NCBI GenBank assembly: GCA_025618425.1
Contig: CM046838.1
Coordinates: forward strand, 17,013,129-17,077,128
Reading direction: 5' to 3'
Origin: Heliocidaris tuberculata
Taxonomy: Eukaryota; Echinodermata; Echinoidea; Camarodonta; Echinometridae
Length of the DNA: 64,000 nt
Position 1 is the stretch's first letter. Each line of letters starts with the position of its first letter. The notes under the pieces were generated by a model that searched no databases, was not told where the DNA came from, and saw only the letters and a list, made by a program, of their open reading frames with translations. The translations under genes and the position numbers were made by a program. Positions 27,501 through 42,500 of this stretch are shown in pieces.

Positions 27501-30500
27501 CATTTCTGTAGAATTTCCAATATTTCTGGTCATTATTTCACTTATGTTTGAAACAATATTATTTAATTCTGCACTTCTGAAGTGAGACTTGCTGAAAATA
27601 TTGTTCATGTTTGTTTGTAAGTAGGAAATCTTTGCATTTTACGGGGAAAATATTATCGTTAAGTACTATGAAATATTCAATATTCTCTAATTTTCTTTCT
27701 ATTTTTCAGATGGATTGAAAAAAGGTTGAGAGAATATTGAAGAAAGAAATAGAAATGTTAACATATATGTATTTTAGTAATTTATAATCTTGAAACAAAT
27801 TAGTGTACTTACATGTGTCAGGCATATGTGTTTCAGAAATGATTTTCTGATTGAAAATAACTGTTACAGGAAAATGACCAGAAAACTGCATGATATCCAG
27901 AACAATAGAGACCCTGACTATACATGTAGCTTGCCATAATTGCACATGCATATTTCAAGACATTGGATATTGTTTTGTAACATCTGTAGCTCTCTGTTTT
28001 TCATAGGAGCTGATGAAAGGCAGATCCAGATAACCCATGAGGTGATCACCAGCAATGTCCGTCTTCAGGACCTATCTGACAAGTGGACGGTCAACATGAC
28101 CCTGAACCTGTTACTGGTGTCAGGGCTTGTACCAGAGGCTGTCTGGCTAGCCCATGAGCTGGGCGACTGGAAGAGTTCTTTCGCCTTGTCCGCAGTCTAT
28201 TCCTCACAGATTCAGAATAGACTAAGGGCCAAAGATTCAAGGTAACAGAAATGATGCCATGCCCTTTGAAACCAAATGCATGTATTTGCTCTCATTTAGG
28301 ATATCATTGCTACCTGTACAGGTATATCCTGAGAATCCCTGGATATGGTACTTGAGTGAAAGCCATAGAAACTTGAACATGTAAAAATGGTGTGTGTGCT
28401 AAAGTCAGAGTTTGATGAGCACATCTCTTTCTTGGTGCTTCTAAAGGCAACCATCATACATTCGTATGAAATCAGGCCTAGAGTCTTCGAACAGCATTAA
28501 AACCAAAGGCTTTGTCCATCTTCCAGGATAAATCTGTCTGCTTCCCTTTGTCCGTTCTCTTATTCCCATTTTCTTATCGTTGTAAATCAGTATGATATCT
28601 TGAAAGCCATGTAGGGGGCCAGGGATTAATGTCAATCTTGGCACCAGTGTAAAGGGGAAATTAACTCACTAGATACTGGGTTTTTCCAATACTTTGGGAT
28701 ATCAGTACTTTATGCTACATTGTAATAACTGGCACTAATAGCATGTCTTTGATGAATTCATTCTTATTTTTAGCACCCTTGATGAATCCCTTGTACTACC
28801 ACCAAACCTCTCACCCATCAATCTCCTGAGGGAGGGGCTCAACTCAGTTCTCCAAACCCCAATCCTAGACCCTCAGTCTTCCCCCACACCCGGGAAGAAG
28901 GTCCAGAGAGCAGGCTCCTTCTCAGGGAGCCAGAGACGAGGGTCTTATGGATCACTCCTGGATTCTCCATCTATGCCCATCAGGAAGAGCTCATCAGTGT
29001 GTAAGTTGAGACAGAATGAAAGTGAAATGAAAGGTCCCATGTTGGTAATCAAGTCAGAGGACATTTAGCCCAACTAGAGCCTAAAATGGTTCTATATCTT
29101 GTCCTTCAGACATGAATTGAATACTGTAGGCCCCTCTGTTGCTTTTCTTTTTGCTGTCTTTCATGTACAGTTGTAGCATCTAGTAAAATCAGTGTGTGCA
29201 ATCAAGGGATCAAAATTACATATGAGGATAAATGTCAGAGGTGGTATTCTGAGATTTATTTTATCTTGACTTTAGTGAAATAATTTTAATTGTCATAACA
29301 AAATGTACGCTTATGGCGCATCATTGGTTAAAGCCTGCGCAAAGTGGCTGCGTACGCGGATTTCATCTGCGCAGACATTAATGAAATGTTGCAATTTGTT
29401 GTGACAATTAAAATCTTTTCACTAAAATCAAGAAAAATAAATCTCAGAATACCACCCCCAGGAGTAGTCATTGTTTTTCTTTTTTGTATGCAAGGGTTCC
29501 AAACGAGCTCAGATCAGCTCTAAGGTTGATTTGCGATGCATCCAATGTAGTTGAGATTGTAATCACTGCTGCAAAACCAGCACACTGCATTACTTATGGG
29601 GGCAATTGCAGTCTTACCTGTGGATTGTTGAAGATTAAGTGTACATTGATTTGGCCAAAACCCGTTCGAATAAAGGCAAATGAAACTGTCACTAATGAGC
29701 TTATAAATTTATACTTTCAGGCTCTCTTGTAGAAGAGGATAAGCTTGCCCAGGTGATGTTGAGCCAGACGTTGACAGATATCCTGACAGCAGCCACCCTT
29801 AGCAGTCAGGACCCGACCCATTGGCTTCTGGAGAGTATGATGGAGGAATGTCTTATTCTGGCTAAGGGCTTCACATCCTTGGTACCTGAAGAATTCTACT
29901 TACCAGCCCCACCGTACTACTGCCCACAACCAGAGTACATTCCCAATGTAAGTTGGAACGTCATATTTTTATTATCTCATATTTTATTTCTTCCTATATT
30001 TTCCTATAACTTCTTGTATTCATGTCATCCTTTAATAGCTTTTTTTTTAAAGGTAATTGAAAGTGTTATACTGCCTGTAGTTGTGGCAAATTTTAGAAGT
30101 TTGTAAGGCCATCATATTTCTCTGTTCCATTGGATGAATTTTCTGTTTTGTTTAGTTCTTCTGTACATGTATGTATTGTCCTGGCTTTGTACAATCAATT
30201 TTATTATATATTCTCTATTTTAATCCATTTGTATCATACCCTTTTTTTGTATGGATAAAAGTACATGTATATGATGTATATCCAACAATTTTTCTGGTTA
30301 TTGTTAAGTACATCAGTGATTTCGTCAGCTCAGACTCAGAATTTTTTTTAACTCTTTGCAAAATTAAATGAATGAACATCTCTCTGGCTCTCAGCAAACT
30401 ATCTTAAAGTACATATAGCACTGCTCTTATATGTCCTTCTATTTGTCCCATTGTCCTTTTGCTCTGATCCTCGTGAGGTCCTTGAAGAGGATGACTCTAG

Positions 30501-33500
30501 ACAAGATATCGATGACGTAGTCCAGCTGATCATCATGGTCCTTGTCCCTCTATCCCTATAGCAAAGAAAATCATTTTCTTTTCCTACTTTTGTATAGATT
30601 TATGCAGGATTTGTTTAATAGTCTGTGTGTATCATTGACTTCCTCAGGGTGAACAAAGGTATTTGGCGAGGAGATGCGGTATGAATGTTTTCTCATAAAC
30701 TGTTACAGGTGGTTTGATTTTCAATTCCATGAAATTCCCATGGGTTTGAATATGAGTCTTCTCGAGCTAAGTCCCTATGAGCTATTGTTCATCGAAACCC
30801 TATTTCAAAGCTCCGTTGCTCTTACATGTCCCCCTGTTTGTTCTATTCTCCATCTGCTAGGACTCTGATCCTCCAGAAGTCCTTGAGGAGGATGACCATA
30901 GACGAGAGATCAATGACTTGGTCCAGTTGATTCTACTGGTTCTCAATGCCTCTCACTGCAGCCTGCCATGTGCCAGGTGGTATGTGGAACAGCTCAGAGA
31001 GGTACAGGAGAAGGAGAAAACTTGGAAGGTCAGTTCATTTACTTCGATCTTTAGCCCAGGGCCGACTGATGCAGAGAGCATTTTACATTCAAACACTCTT
31101 GAAATATATCTTCATTGAAACTAGATATTTACAGACATGTACAGTACTAGAAATATATGTCCTTTCAGTCACTTGCTCCACAACTTTGGAACAGACTCCC
31201 CGCATCTCTCCGTAATAGCACATCACTTGACATCTTCAAGAAACATCTAAAAACTTACTTATACAATTCTTAATTTACTTGAATAGACTTTAAGTGACAG
31301 CGCCTTGTATCCTCTGGAAAAGGCGCTATATAAATCCAATTATTATTATTATTATTATTATTACCAGGCTTTGATATTAGGCAGTCTAGATTGTCAGTGT
31401 CTTGAAAATTCAAGATTTTTTCTGCAGAAAGTAACTTCTTGAGAACTAAACATTTCAGGAGGATTTAGAAACAAAGGCTTGAAGGAAAATGTAATGACCA
31501 GAAGAGTAGCCAAAGAGAAAACTGAGATGAGAGTTAAACAAATAAGATACAATTTGTACATCTATTATTTGTTTTTCAAAAACGTCCTTTTAGGCAAAGG
31601 AATCTTCTGTTGAGATGCCAGCACAGCTCCAAGCCCACATGTCATACCCAGTGGATATTCTCTCTGGTATGGATGATCCCAACAACAACCTAGACAGCAA
31701 TGGGAAAGGGTCCGTACTGAAGTGCTTCAGAGATCTGTGTTGTCTTCTCTGGATGTTGTATGTGAGAGACAAGTTATCTCTGGCTGTTCGCAAGTACCAG
31801 ACCAGCAAGGAGAGGTCAACCCATGTTCAGGTAAGCTCCATAAGTTTGTCCTTACTTGCTGCTAAGAAAAACATTGCAGCATTCTAAGCACTTCACAATT
31901 TTAGTATATTTTGCATTGCCCTTAGTATCTGACAGTAATGGCGTAACATAGAATTGACGTGTATCATATACCAAAATGTAATATTTATTTTAAAGTGTTA
32001 TCCATGTACATGTGCATATACTACAAAGATGAACAAATGTTCCATATTGTTTCTTCAAGTGGTTCATTGTTACTGTTGATCAAAGTGTCAGTAATTCATA
32101 TTTTCATCTTTAACTTCGTGCTAACACTGTAATGCAATTGATATTTCTTTTCACTGACACAAGTTGAGAATTTTGTTTGCATAGCATATTGTAGATTCAT
32201 TTTTTTATCTTTCAATTTTTATGTAGCAAACAACTGATTCCAAGGAGAGTGAGAAGACCAAGAAACTACTGAAACCTGTGCTTGACTGGGCTGAGTGCCT
32301 CTACCCTTTCTCTAGATTTCTTCAGCTAGAGAATGAAGTCAATGACATCCTCCTGACGGCCATTGCAGAGCTTCCTTTGACGAAAGAGACTGTTTCAATA
32401 CTAGGAAGGCATTTCTATGATATCCGTAATCTTCCACCTTTCCTGGAGGACAAATTTGGTCGATTGAGGGAGAAGCTGAGGCGTAAGAAGGTCCCTGCTG
32501 ATCAGAGGCAGAAGAAAAAAAAGGAAGGGAGGGAAGTGCCAGATGGGGAAACAACTCCTGTGGTCTTTGAGACATTGATGACGTACTACAAGAGACAGAG
32601 CAAGAAAAGGATGCTTGAACGGAACAACCGCAAAGCTTCATTCAGAAGTTTGGATGACAGTGTGTTTGAGGCAGATTATTCCAAAGAACAAAGAAGTCGA
32701 GTCGCATCCAAAGAAGAAGATGATTCTGTATTTGACTCCACAGCGGGGAGTAGTGCTACCCCTCTGAAGGAAAATGGAAATCGTCTGAATTCTGAAGAAG
32801 CAAGGTTGTTCCAAGTAGGTTCCAGGGAATTTGAAGGTAGCTCTGCTTACCTTCACTTCCTGGAGACTTTCTTTCTGGTGACGTTTGGAAGACAAGTCCA
32901 GGAAGATGCGTTCATGTCCCAGACAGAACTTCCCTTGATTAGGTCTTTCCATAAGCAGGTACTTGATTCAGAAATTAAGAAGAATGCAGGTAGAGCCCAG
33001 CAGAAGCCCAGTTTGCCAGTTATCAAACCCAGTGATCTGCAGTTTGGACAGGGTCTGGATGTTGCCATGGATCAAGACGAAACTAAATCAGTCCCTTCCA
33101 AAATTCGTGGCCCAGGTCTGTTCAAGAAGTTATTTGGTGGGCCTCTAGAAAGGGAGGAGGTCATGGAAATACCTCGGTTACCTCTTCAGCGTAGCAACAG
33201 TCAAACAAGTTTGCCTGGATCTGGTGGTGATAGTCCTAGAAGACAGGGGGGAAGACGAGCATCAAAAAGTAGGAACACTATCCAGCTGAAGAGAATGAAA
33301 GAGGATACCTGCTTCACAGGCATCACTGTTGCTGACGGATTTAAGCCAATCAGAATGAACTTTGGGAAGGACTTCCAGCAGCTCGGAAAACTTGTGGATT
33401 GGTTGAGCAAGTGGTCAGGAAGGCAACCTTCTAAGGGATTCCAGAAAGTGGACAACCTTGCAGAAGAGTCCAAGGCAGTCATACAGGTGAAACTGCCCCA

Positions 33501-36500
33501 GCAGCTGATCCTAGTCAGTTTGTGGCTCCTGCAGCAGGTGTATGCTCCAGATACCTTACAGGTTGAAGAAAAACATCATGTGCATGCATCACCAAGGCAT
33601 GAAGTAAGTCATGATAAGGTGCATTTCACCTTCGCAGGCAAACGCACAGCAAAGAAGGATTCCGCATTGTCTGGTAGACATAGGCATTCTGGTAGAAGGA
33701 AGAGAGTTTCATCAGTCAGCAGGCGCGATAAGACTAAGCCAAGTGGACGTGAGAAGGTTTCCGTAGAGGATGACCACCTTCCAGGAGAGGACGTTCCACC
33801 AGTAGACCTGACAAGACCAATCAGTGTTGGGAATATACCTGCTATTGTTATTGAGAAGTCAGGTTCTAGTGACAATCTTGTAGACTCGGATGCTGCAATT
33901 GCAACAACCAATGCAAATGACAATCATCCTTTATTGGAAAGACCACCAAATGAAGTGGGAAGTGAATCAGTGGAAGAAGTTGGAAGGACTAGTGATAACT
34001 GGTTAGTTACAGAAGCTCAAGAAGCTCGAAAGAAGCGTAGACAGCTGCCAAAAGTTAGTGAAGAAAAGCGCAGGAATTCACCAAACATCAGTCAGTTACT
34101 CAAAGGAAAGATGCCAATATCTGTCGCAAGAAAATCTAAATCAAGGGTTAAATCAATAGATGTAGAGAGAGAAAAGGCCTCAAAAAAGCTGACTCTTAAA
34201 AAGAGAAGCAGTAGTGACCCCAGAAGGATGGACAATGTCACAGAATATGAAATGACTGATTTTGGTTATGAGAGGAACAAAACAGCCCATATACCTCATG
34301 CTTCTGATGATGTTCCCCAAACACCCACAGACCAAGGTGCCCTAGGCTATGTAGACACTGAATATGCCATTAGCAAACCACAGGTTGATGCAAGGAATAA
34401 CTTGCATAGAATCAGTGATGATACTTTGCACTCTAGTCCCCAACTTGATTTGGCCGGTAACCACTGCATAACAACTGAGTCAGTAGATGCAGTCAATGTG
34501 AGGAGACCTTCTGTGGAGATCATCAGGCGGAGTTCCAGTGGCGGCGGTATCCTCAGCTCCGAAGGCCACTTCTATGAGAGCTCTTCCAGCACCAGCTCTC
34601 CAGACGTGAGTTCTCTGGAGGACTCTGATGATGATGTTGGTATCCATGGACTCCATCCTGGGATGAGGACAGATGAATTGGCGGAATCTGTGATGAAGTA
34701 AGTAGACACATCCTCCAATATCTTCAGCTTCACATCCTCATCCCTGGCATCCTGTACGAGTCTGCATGAATCCAACCCAAGCTCCAAATCCATAGAGCTC
34801 ATGTGCCTTACGAATGTTGTCTACCAGTAACACTCGTTGCTACTGCACCTCCTTTCACTCCCAGCATTCCTGTTATCACTGTAATATTGTTGTAGATGTA
34901 CCAAGCATGTTAGTTCTTTGTGTAGGTTTGTAAAAATGGGCACTTCCAAGTTGGGTGTCTGTGTTCAAGGGTTGGTGCTAGTATACTTTATAGAATTTAG
35001 AGTTATATGCGGCATGCCCAAATTAAAAGTGAATGAATGCTGCATTACATGTATGTGTTGAAATGAAGATTGTGTAAAGTTAAGCCATTAATAGCTGAAC
35101 CCACATCCCAAATGCCTTTGATTTAAACCCACTGGAAATGCAACCTTGTTAAAAAATAAGCCTTTCAGATTTGTTTAAAGGAAGCAATGATACAAGCATA
35201 TGACCTGTCATATAATTACAAAGAAGGAACTGCGTGTTCCTATGAAACCTAATCTTGAGAATCGAGAAAAAATCTCTTTGTTGCAGAATCACTCATGATT
35301 TTCTTGAATACTGTCCAAGTGAAACTGATCTCTAGAGTGTGGAGGAACGCATAGAACAGACAGTTGAGCAAACTTGCAGTGTACATGTATGTTACAGATT
35401 GACTGTTGGACTGTGTAATTTGGGATAGTAAATGCTGGGATGTAAGCTAGTAGCATCATGGATCTACCATCCAGTAATACACACAAACTACACTTTTGAA
35501 TAGAGTATGTAATAAAGTATCAGGTGTTAGTGTCTGATACATTTGCCAATATCCCTCCACTCTTTTAAGAGTGAAGTTCATCTTCAATCATTTGATGAAA
35601 ATGACTTTTGTCAGTTAATATTTGAAGAGAAAATTGTAATTTCTATTCCCGAAAACTTTTCTGTAGGAGCTGGATATGATCAGCTATCCAGTATCCATCA
35701 AATAAGACAGAACTTAAACTGTAATATCTCTCTTCCTCTCTCTCTCTCTCTTTTTTTTAATTTAGCTTAAAAAATATTTAAGCATATTCAGTTTAATAAC
35801 CTTCATGATGCATGCATTTCATGTATGTAGTAATTTCAACCAGTATAATGTCATAATTTCATTACATACAATGTAATATTTATTCAGTTGAGTCTAAATT
35901 GTGTAGGCTCCAGTTCTCCCTGCCTCCCAATATGCAAGCAGGTCTTGGTCAGGTTTAATCTACATGTAAAGTAGATATTGAAGACACAGTTCCTATTAAT
36001 TGCCAGGAATGGGACAAAGTACATATACATGTACGTGTATTAAACTAAGACCCATTTTTCTATATCTTACTTTCTTGCAATGATAAAAGTCTACATGTAC
36101 CTTAATTACATGTACAGGTACATGTATGTGCTAAAAACAATGTTTATATTCTTACTGTATATTTTACCTCCAAAAATATGTATTGTAATATACTGACATA
36201 CATGTACATTGTACATGTAGTTATTGCAGCATTAGGACTTGTATAAAAGGGATACTTCCATTACTGAACTGCTATAAATTGAAAATGAAAAAGTGTGGTT
36301 GAACAGACATTCCTAGGAAGTACTATACATGTACATGTATTTTGTTTCTGTAAAGAAATTAGTATACATGTATATGTAAGTATTTGATGTGCGAAGATTC
36401 ATATTTCCATCAAAATATCATAAAACTGTATCCTATTCATATATTCAAGGAAAATAAGTTGTGTGCATAGCCCATTGTATGTTTATCTTGTATGACACTG

Positions 36501-39500
36501 ACAGCATTAGATTCTGTTTCATATCTTTATCCTTTGTTGGTGATTAAGCGAGCCAGTTATTGTAGTTCATGCTGTATACAAATATGTGTTGCTCATAATG
36601 ATAGCTTTATTTGATTAGTTATAATGTAAAGAAGTATGGGTATAAATATTTATGTTTAAAAAGGGGTTTTTGTGACCAGGCGCCACTAAACCACCGAAAA
36701 GTCCCCAGATATGCATTTTTAGCTAAGGTCTGATTTTGAAAGAGGAGATTCTCAGCTTTAAAATGATATATAACTCATTAGCATTGGATGTTCCTAACCT
36801 ACTATACAAAGAGTAGAATGCCCAGTCCCACAGACAGTTACTTTGGAGAAATTAAGGGTTTATAGTTTACAGTCTATTGAAGCAGTCTGACTTGCAAGGT
36901 ATTGTGCGAAGCTGACAAAAGGAGGATTATAACTCAATAGAAATTTCTATGAAGGGATTATGAGATTGTCCTAAAACTTGGAATGCTATTTAAGCACATC
37001 TTGCTTATCGTAGTGGCCAAGTATCAATACAAGAACTTACTCTGTTTTAAAGTTATGGGAGATCAAAATGAAACAAGTATACAGGGTTGTCAAAAAGAAA
37101 ACTAATACAACAAAATCCAGAGAAGACAAAACTAGATTTACTAAAAACTGCTTAAAAATACCACTATTAGATTGTTTGGTGCCTCCAAATTTTTAGGTTA
37201 CTTAGAAAAAAGTATACTCTTTCAGGAAATACCCCCAAATAAAATTTTAGCATGCCAACCAAAAACACCTTTATGGAGCTCTAACTGAAAATCAAACAGT
37301 GCGACTTTTTGGTGGTTTTGTGGTGCCTGGTCACATTTGTCCCTTTTTTAGCCTAATCTAACATTTGTTTTGAAATGCAAAAAGCATTTTGTAGCTTGTA
37401 TACATTATATTTTATAATAAAGTATAGGTCATTTATTATTACATTTCATGAAATGATAAAACAGTACATTAGTAGAAATTATGTATGTGAAATATACAGT
37501 ACAACTATGTGGTGCCATCCATTATGCTAAAGCTTTGTCCATGTGCAGCTCTTATGTAAGACAACTTCGTGATTAAGTTTCAAGCAAAACCATAGCATTG
37601 TACTGCCATATATCATACAATTTTATATCTATATTTGGAAGTGTCTTAAATGAAAATAATGTATTAAATCATTTACATTTAGTTCCATTGCAACATTTAT
37701 TTTCATTATTTGTCTTGTGTGCAGCTAATGAACAAATAATTTTTGTTAGAATAGTATATTACTTTTACTCATGGTAAATTATTTTACTATTTTTCTTGTG
37801 GGTGAGTAAACAAATTTCAAACAGTGTGCCTTTTCCATTGAACGATATGCAACATTACTTTTCATCACAAATTATTTTTAGATTGATAGTTTAGTTTTAT
37901 TTTTTCCTGTTTGTATATATATATTTTTGTTTTCTTTGATGCTAGCTGCTTTGAATGATTGAATGTGTGCAATATACATGAAAAGATAAACATAACATCA
38001 GCCTATCAAAGCAGTTAAAATTCTTCTTTTTTTTTTCTTTTTTTTTCAATTTAGAATGTCAGCAATTGTCCTCTGCGCATATCATACTAAGATCTTGTAG
38101 AGTTGTTATGAAATGAATATACTGAACCTTATGGTAAATAGTGGTATGTCCTAAAATATGATTTAAGGTACATGTACTGTATTTAGTAGTCAACGAAGTT
38201 TAAATATTTGTTGTTCGTTTTGCTTAAGTGCTTACGAGTTATCCAAAAGAACGGATAAGAGATTTTATTGACTATTCTGAAGGTAAGAGCTATACTTTCT
38301 GGGATGCTCAAAAAATAGATTTGTTGCTGAATAATTATTTTTTTGTCTTAATGAAATGTGTTTTAAAAACAGTCAAAATCCTGATAACAGTAACTGAAAA
38401 TGCAGTAAAATTTATCTAAAATTCACACTCAGTACATGATATAGCAACATTTATTTTAAATTATTTATCTGAAATAATTTTGGAAGTTTGGTGTAGCCCT
38501 TTCCATTACATGTATGATACATGTATATCTACAAGTACATGTGCATTGTAGATTATCTTAGAAATGGTAGAAATTCCATCATTTGGCAAGTTATAATTTG
38601 AGTATATATAATTAAGTAATTTGAATTTCAAATTTCAAGCTGTTGCAAGCAACTCCTGTAGGTACAATCAAACCAAAAGCATTGCTGATGAATTGTGCGA
38701 ACATTGCAATATAGCTTCTTAACCCTTTTGAGACAACCACATTTTGTGGTTTGGCTTAATAACTTTTGATTCAGAGCTCTAAAAAATATACCAGATGTAT
38801 GAGTAGAAAGAGCAAAAATTTCTGCACACACCATGTCCATTTTTGTTGCATGACCATATTGCGTTTGATGCCAGGAATTTTATAAATGGGAATAAGATTC
38901 TCAATCCTTAAATTGGCAACATTGAGAGGTTTAAAATCATTGTTTTTTTTATCCATATTGTCAGTTTTTCAACCTTTTGACAAAATTTCTTATGTATATG
39001 TTTTCAAAAACATTCCTCCTTATTAGAACCATGTAGCACTAAAAGAAAAATATTATTGTTGCCAATTTGAAGAACAAAATGTGATCAATTTAGCCCTTAA
39101 GTAATTCCTGTCCTGATAGGGTTACCCCTGATTACTGAATTATCTTATTCCCTTAGGCTTAATACAGGAACAACCCAGTTCCTGTAGGCAAAGGGTTAAT
39201 TGTGATTCAGTCATGATTTGTGCTGGCAATAATACACATAGTTTTAAATTTGTCCAAAAGCATTTTTGTTGGTATGTTTACTGCTTTATTAAAAGATGCC
39301 TCCAAGGTATTGGGCAAATTATATTTTGCTGCACCGATTTTGTGACTAGATCATGGATAAAACTTATTAACTTGCTATGCTTTTGAAGCAAGTCTGCATC
39401 AGGTTGATTTCTGTTCATTAGCTAGGTTTAATGCCAGTAGAATATATATACTTGTAGCCTGTCAAAGAATTGTGTGAAAAGTCATGCTTCTGTGCCTTGG

Positions 39501-42500
39501 CAAAGTCAACTGCAATAACAAGATTATTTGTACAAAATCATCCATTTAAATAGAAAAAAAAGTAGAAAGTTAAAAGAAATCAATTTAAGTTGTATTACAT
39601 TAGATAGAAGTAAATACATGTATATGACATTTAAAAACAAATTTCAGTTTTGAATAATTTTGATGTTAATACATGTACATGATTTGATCAACTCTTTAAG
39701 CCAAACATACACATAATATTCTTCATTAGCTCATGAAATATTTTAATTTGAACGAGGGGATAGGTGGGAAACATTGTCCAATTTATTGTATAACTACTGC
39801 ATAGACATTTATTTTGATTGCAATATTTTAATCATGATTACGGTATACTAACTTCAGAAATTTGTGCAGTTTAAGGTGAATAAAAAATTCAGTTAAATTG
39901 ATTGTCAAGTGTTTTGTAGTCATTGCACTAAGTGTTTGTGTCAGCATTATTTGGTTGTTTTCATTATCCATTTTCTCCCTCTCCTCCTTTTCCTTCTACA
40001 TGTACTTTTCCTCGTCCTCCTCATCGTCGTCCTCCTTTTTCTTCTAATTCTTTTCCTCACTCCTCCTCCTCCTCCCCCTTCTCCTCCCCCTTTATTCTTT
40101 GCTTTCAATATATCCTTGTATTTGCCAACTATTTTACTCTCTTGTTTTTGTGTCAGCACTCTTAGGTTATTTTCATTGTCCTTCATCTTCCTTCCTCTCC
40201 TTCCCCTCCTCCTTCCCCTCCTCCTCCTTTATTCTTTGTTTTCAGGATCTTTTCCTCTTTGTCACCTATTTTACTCTCCTGTTCATCTGAATGTCATCAG
40301 TCATCCTCAAATCATTTTGTCACTTTTTGTGAAAATGCCTTATAGACACCATCTGATATTTTCAAGTGAAAAAAATATTGTTTGAAATGTACATAACTGT
40401 ATCATAAAGTGCTTGAAAAAGAAAGAGATTTCCCCCTCTTCTCCATTTCTCTCTCTTCTTTCTCTTCTCTCTGTCTCTCTTGCTCTTGATCACCTTCTTC
40501 TCCTCTTCTTCCTGTGTCAATGTTTTTCTTAATTTTCCTCCTCTGAAGTACTTAGTGAGAAAATAGACGGCATTATGACAAATGGTCACTGGCGTGTGTT
40601 AAAAGAAATAACAGTGTCAAAATTTAAACAGCTTGAATTTCATTTTGAAAGTAATATTTCATGCAATGTGTGTGTGCCAGTAGTCGTGTGTCAATTTTCA
40701 TTTTACTCTTAGTTTTTCTTTTTAAAGGCATCATCCCAAAACCTGCTCACTGCCCCCACCTTCCCCATTTTTTTCTCCCTGGCTTCACCATTGGTACTTA
40801 TGCACTAACACGTAAAATTTAATGACATTGTCAGTAGTCCTCATAGTAGTCAATATATAATATTCCTTATGTCCTGAAATGCACTTATGTCTATAATTGC
40901 ATGTTAATTGCATGTTTGATACGCATGGGTAACAAGTGATGGAAATGCGGTTGGTGATATCATATTCATGTTGATATGTTTACCCGACTGCTGAGCAAGA
41001 AATTATGCTTGTAAATTCTAGAATATACGAGATGAATAATAATGAGGGGAGGGGGTCTAGGACGGCTATTATTGTAAAAAGGAGGTCCAATTCCCAAAAA
41101 TTCTGGAAAGCAAACTGAAGGAGGTTCAGTATTCCCTGTAGCCCCCCCCCCCCTCCCCAGAATGGGGTGTAACATACAGGGCAGTGGGCCACTGACTTGA
41201 CTTTGAACCTAGAACCTCTGGTTTTAGGACCTCTGGGTCCTCTGCTCTGTCCATTTTGCCATTGTGCCTCCTCAGTAGCAGCTTGCATGAATAATGTGAT
41301 GTTTGATGATGATTGTCAAATGGAAAGCAGAATAGTAGTGGGGGGGGGGGGGGAGAAAAAAAATGAGTGTGAGATAAATCAGACCAAAAAAGGGTTAGTT
41401 TGGGAAATACCAGTAATTATGCATTGGTAGATTAAGGAAGGGGTATAGCCGGCTCCTGCCCCACCCATCCCCCCCCCCCCTTCAACAACAAAACATTTGC
41501 CTCCTTTTTGTATTTGACAAAACTCCCTGAAAATGAAAATGCAATAATCCTCTTTTTTTTTTTTCTTTTTCTTTTTTTTTTTCCTTTTTTCCTTTTTTTC
41601 TCCTTTTCTCCGCCTTTTTTTTTTTTTTTTTTTTTTTTTTCCTTGCCTGAAAATTTTTGTAGTATGCTCCCCCGGCCTCCTTTAAAAAAAAAAATCCTGG
41701 ATTCGCTCATGTTTATCATAGATCAGACATTTCCACTAGTGTACAAGTAAGAATACTAATACATGTCTCAAGACATAATGTCTTTCCATCAAAAAATTTG
41801 ATAAATAGTTATATTTACCTAACGAATTTGAAATTAGTTCCAGTGTATGACATTGATTACACTTAGAACTGGATTGTTATAGTAGCAGGTCCTCCCCCCG
41901 GGTCCTCTCCATTGAGGTTTAGACTTTTCAAGAATTAATAGGCCGAACCATCTCTTTCTTTTCCTGATTATCTTCAAACTTTTAACTACTCTGTTATTTT
42001 GATGTTTCAGCATTGCATTTATACTATGTCTAGATTTAGGGGCATACATGTAGTTTATATCAAGGTTTAATTCTCCTTTCCAGCTAGTCAGAAAAAAGAG
42101 ACAGGAAAAAGGGAAGGGAAAAGATGAGGGAGAGAGAGGGGGAAAAGAATGAAAGAGGGAAAGAGAGGAAGGAAGAGGGATAGAAAAAGAAAGAAAGAGA
42201 GAGAGAGAGAGGGGGAGGGGGTGTGTATTTGAAATTTTCGAGAAACCAACAAACGGGCACTTTAAACCGGGCCAATACAATAGGATCAAGAAAAGAGAGC
42301 AGAGAAAAGTTTCAGAAAATTGCACGCCCTCTCCAGTTTAAAACATAACATTTGACAACAATAACCACAATAAACAAACGAACTGAAGTGGTTCGCAATA
42401 TCAAAATCTTGTATGGAAGAGTAAGTTCATTGCAAAAATTTGTAAAATCCAAACAAAAATCCATGATATCTTTGTGTTTCTGGTTGTGTATATTACAGAA

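Larger units (their letters stand above)
24223..28006. other. Intron between exons 3 and 4
   Basis: It contains a GA-rich microsatellite (24530-24780) and a foldback MITE (26394-26962). The remaining sequence is AT-rich with no supported feature. Confidence 0.6.

Noticed and set aside
34698..34701. Stop codon TAA ending the 807-codon ORF as the gene end
   Set aside because: It lies in a perfect gtaagt splice donor, and the next exon continues in phase.
39909..40385. 158-codon hydrophobic ORF
   Set aside because: It follows a TCC/CTT pyrimidine tract, with no splice context and no similarity to a membrane protein I know.
41834..42325. 163-codon minus-strand ORF
   Set aside because: Its core is the GA tract read in reverse; the ends are ordinary intron.
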